Source: CAYMKL01 sp964390805 (GTDB lineage: Bacteria; Chloroflexota; Anaerolineae; VGOG01). From it: DNA of 7,369 nt. A program made the position numbers and the translations under genes. This document shows positions 5,700-7,369 of this stretch, piece by piece. The stretch covers positions 1 through 7,369 of the forward strand of contig CAYMKL010000210.1 of NCBI GenBank assembly GCA_964390805.1, in the 5' to 3' direction. Within the stretch, counting starts at the first letter, position 1. Every line of letters begins with the position of its first letter. The notes below the pieces were generated by a model. That model searched no databases and was not told the DNA's origin. It saw only the letters and a list, made by a program, of their open reading frames with translations.

Positions 5700-6512
5700 A
5701 TGATCGAGAAAAACGAGACCAGCCAGAAGCCGGTTGGCACCCGCGAATGGTACGATTTCATCGGCCAGCTTGCAGACTTTATCACGTCCATTCACATGGG
5801 AGGACCGGAAGCCACGCGCGTGCTGCTGGATATGTGCCAGTTGGATGCGACGAGCCACGTTCTCGATGTCGGCTGCGGCGCTGGAACCACGGCCTGCCTT
5901 ATCGCCGAGCAGCATGGTTCGCGCGTCCAGGGCATTGACATCTCCGAGGTCATGATTGCCAAGGCCCAAGAGCAGGCGCGCCGGCAGAGAGTGATGGACC
6001 GGGTGGAGTTCCGGGTGGCCGACGTGTGCCAGTTGCCGTTCGAGGCGAGCTCGTTTGACGTGGTGATCTTTGAATCCGTGCTGACGCCCCTGCCCGGCGA
6101 CAAGAGGCAGGCCCTGGCGGAGATGGTGCGCGTGGTCCGACCCGGCGGGCGGATCGGAGCCAACGAAGGCATCGTCGCTCCATCGGCGCCGCCGGAACTG
6201 CTGGCATTGTTTGCCGAGCACCCGGCCATCTACAGATACTTTACGCCCCACACGTTGCGTCGTTCGTTCGAGGAATCGGGACTGCACGTGGTCCAGATGG
6301 TCGAAGCCAAAGCCACAGAGACGCCTGGCCTGCTCCAGGGCATGGGGCTGCGTGGCGTGCTGTCCTTCATGATCCGGGTCTATCCGAAGATTCTGCTCAA
6401 ACTGCTGGGCGATGCGCGATTCAGAGAAGCCCACCGGATCGACGAGCAGGTCACCAAGCGCCTCAAGCAATACATGGGCTATGCCCTGATCGTGGGGCAG
6501 AAACCTGGATAG
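5700..6512 (+). CDS. Class I SAM-dependent methyltransferase (first paralogue)
   Basis: A 270-residue soluble enzyme with the Rossmann-type methyltransferase fold. Motif I is VLDVGCGAG (54-62), the ribose-binding acidic residue at the end of strand 2 is D80 (QGIDIS), an ADV segment at 107-109 probably contacts adenine, strand 4 is FDVVIFESVL (119-128), and the post-motif is RVVRPGGRIGANEG (144-157). It belongs to the UbiE/Methyltransf_11-like group by these motifs. An N-terminal IHMGGPEAT segment (31-39) precedes motif I and recurs in the next gene. The C-terminal third (about 165-255) is variable and helix-rich and probably binds the acceptor, which I cannot identify. It lies 56 nt after the membrane methyltransferase gene, on the same transcript as far as can be seen. 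Methylation of a small molecule or quinone-like compound is the general expectation, not shown here. Confidence 0.88.
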   Translation: MIEKNETSQKPVGTREWYDFIGQLADFITSIHMGGPEATRVLLDMCQLDATSHVLDVGCGAGTTACLIAEQHGSRVQGIDISEVMIAKAQEQARRQRVMDRVEFRVADVCQLPFEASSFDVVIFESVLTPLPGDKRQALAEMVRVVRPGGRIGANEGIVAPSAPPELLALFAEHPAIYRYFTPHTLRRSFEESGLHVVQMVEAKATETPGLLQGMGLRGVLSFMIRVYPKILLKLLGDARFREAHRIDEQVTKRLKQYMGYALIVGQKPG

Positions 6513-6539
6513 CATGTCTGCCTCACACGCGAGTGGACG

Positions 6540-6560
6540 AAGCTGCCGGGCATTTGGTAG
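6540..6560 (+). pseudogene. Possible 3' remnant of a second membrane methyltransferase gene
   Basis: The 18 nt at 6543-6560 match the last 18 nt of the membrane methyltransferase gene (5626-5643) at 17 of 18 positions, including the TAG stop; the only change is C to T. The frame reads KLPGIW-stop, against LLPGIW-stop in the intact gene. In both places the segment lies shortly before the start of a class I methyltransferase gene (56 and 32 nt). Upstream similarity stops abruptly, so only the extreme tail would remain. It is a short match and could be coincidence or a small copy event, but the stop codon and matching context favour a deleted duplicate. Confidence 0.45.
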
Positions 6561-6592
6561 TCGCCAGTCAGTGAAACGCCGGGGGTGAGAGA

Positions 6593-7369
6593 ATGAAGGA
6601 CGAGAAACAGCTTCAGCTTTCCTACTTTGAATTGCAGGCTTACATCGGCACCACAAAACACATGGGAGGGTTCGAGACCACAAAGTCGCTCATCGAATTG
6701 TGCCACATCAGCCAGGATACAGACGTCTTAGAGGTCGGTTGCGGCGTCGGCGCAACGGCCTGCTACCTTGCCAAGGAGTATGGCTGCAGAGTGGTAGGTG
6801 TGGACGTTAGCGAGGCGATGATTGCCAGGTCAAATGAAAGGGCGCAGAGAGAGGGGGTAGAAGATGGCGTTGAGTTCAGGGTGGCCGATGCGCAAGACCT
6901 CCCCTTCGAGGACGCGAATTTCGACGTCGTCATTGCTGAGTCCGTGCTCACATTCATAAGGGACAAGCAGCGCGTGGCCAGCGAGTGTGTGCGCCTGACC
7001 AGGCCAGGTGGCCGCGTGGGACTGAACGAGGAGCTTTGGATCGAGACACCGCCCGCACGGGTGGTCGAGCGTGTAAGACATACCTGGGACATAAAGCCGG
7101 AGATTCCAACTCTTGAAGACTGGATGGGTTTGTTGGAAAGCGCCGACCTGAGCGACATCGTCGTGCGACCTTACAAATTCGACGTGCGACGCGAATCCAC
7201 TCAAGTCAAGCGGTATGGGTTCCAGGATATGTGGAGGATGTTCTATCGCTCGTTGTTCCTGTACATCAAGAATCCCGCTTTCAGGAAGTATATGGCAGAA
7301 AGGCAGTATCTTCCGAAGGCCATGATCTTCGTTTCGGCCATTAGGCTCAAGCGGCAGCCTGGACCAGAT
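6593..7369 (+). CDS. Class I SAM-dependent methyltransferase (second paralogue), open at window edge
   Basis: 259 codons are open from ATG 6593 to the last base, with no stop in the window. An in-frame TGA at 6572-6574 limits upstream starts, and a GGGGTGAG site (6582-6589) precedes the ATG. Motif I is VLEVGCGVG (45-53), the acidic residue after strand 2 is D71, strand 4 is FDVVIAESVLT (110-120), and the post-motif is RPGGRVGLNE (137-146). It is clearly paralogous to the preceding methyltransferase. Shared features are HMGG ahead of motif I, a Cys in the helix before strand 1 (C37 here, C46 there), TAC after motif I, VEFRVAD, ESVLT and RPGGR-x-G-x-NE. The C-terminal halves differ strongly, suggesting different acceptors. 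The first paralogue is 270 residues, so the true end probably lies just beyond the window. By eye its codons are less GC-rich than its neighbours'. Confidence 0.88.
   Translation, partial: MKDEKQLQLSYFELQAYIGTTKHMGGFETTKSLIELCHISQDTDVLEVGCGVGATACYLAKEYGCRVVGVDVSEAMIARSNERAQREGVEDGVEFRVADAQDLPFEDANFDVVIAESVLTFIRDKQRVASECVRLTRPGGRVGLNEELWIETPPARVVERVRHTWDIKPEIPTLEDWMGLLESADLSDIVVRPYKFDVRRESTQVKRYGFQDMWRMFYRSLFLYIKNPAFRKYMAERQYLPKAMIFVSAIRLKRQPGPD

Noticed and set aside
5616..6683. 355-codon - strand reading frame, the second longest in the window
   Set aside because: It is antisense to the first methyltransferase gene, which has clear motifs. The translation is rich in His, Arg and Gln with no recognisable domain, a typical shadow of GC-rich coding DNA.

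Overview
The window is bacterial, GC-rich DNA in which every credible gene lies on the + strand. The gene set suggests a Chloroflexota-like (Anaerolineae-type) bacterium or a similar environmental lineage. The hints are a TrmB-type regulator, a DxNGT HAD protein of the 'soluble P-type ATPase' class (common in archaea and deep-branching bacteria), strong Shine-Dalgarno sites, and dispersed GTCATTGCGAGG-type inverted repeats. This assignment is inference: no rRNA or marker gene is present.

Region 1 (1-262) is non-coding and holds one imperfect inverted-repeat element plus a degenerate fragment of another. Region 2 (263-1873) is a two-gene unit: a small HAD-fold protein with an Asn in place of the second motif I Asp, followed 15 nt later by a ferritin-like/VIT1 fusion protein resembling the iron exporter MbfA. 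A likely intrinsic terminator (1919-1963) closes it.

Region 3 (about 2013 to the right edge) starts with a consensus extended -10 sigma-70-type promoter, TTGACA-N17-TATAAT. Two 11-bp direct repeats lie between the predicted transcription start and the start codon of a TrmB-family regulator, which suggests autoregulation. Next come a REP-like hairpin element, an ABC exporter ATPase and its ABC-2 permease (1 nt apart), and a second long hairpin. The region ends with an integral-membrane isoprenylcysteine-methyltransferase-family protein and two adjacent paralogous class I SAM methyltransferases, the last open at the window edge.

Read together, region 3 looks like a regulated cassette combining an ABC exporter with three SAM-dependent methyltransferases, one in the membrane and two soluble. 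A plausible role is modification and/or export of a lipophilic or toxic compound, but the substrate cannot be read from the sequence. An 18-nt copy (17/18) of the 3' end of the membrane methyltransferase gene, including its stop codon, sits just ahead of the second soluble methyltransferase. It suggests that a [membrane methyltransferase + soluble methyltransferase] pair was duplicated and one membrane-enzyme copy was then lost.
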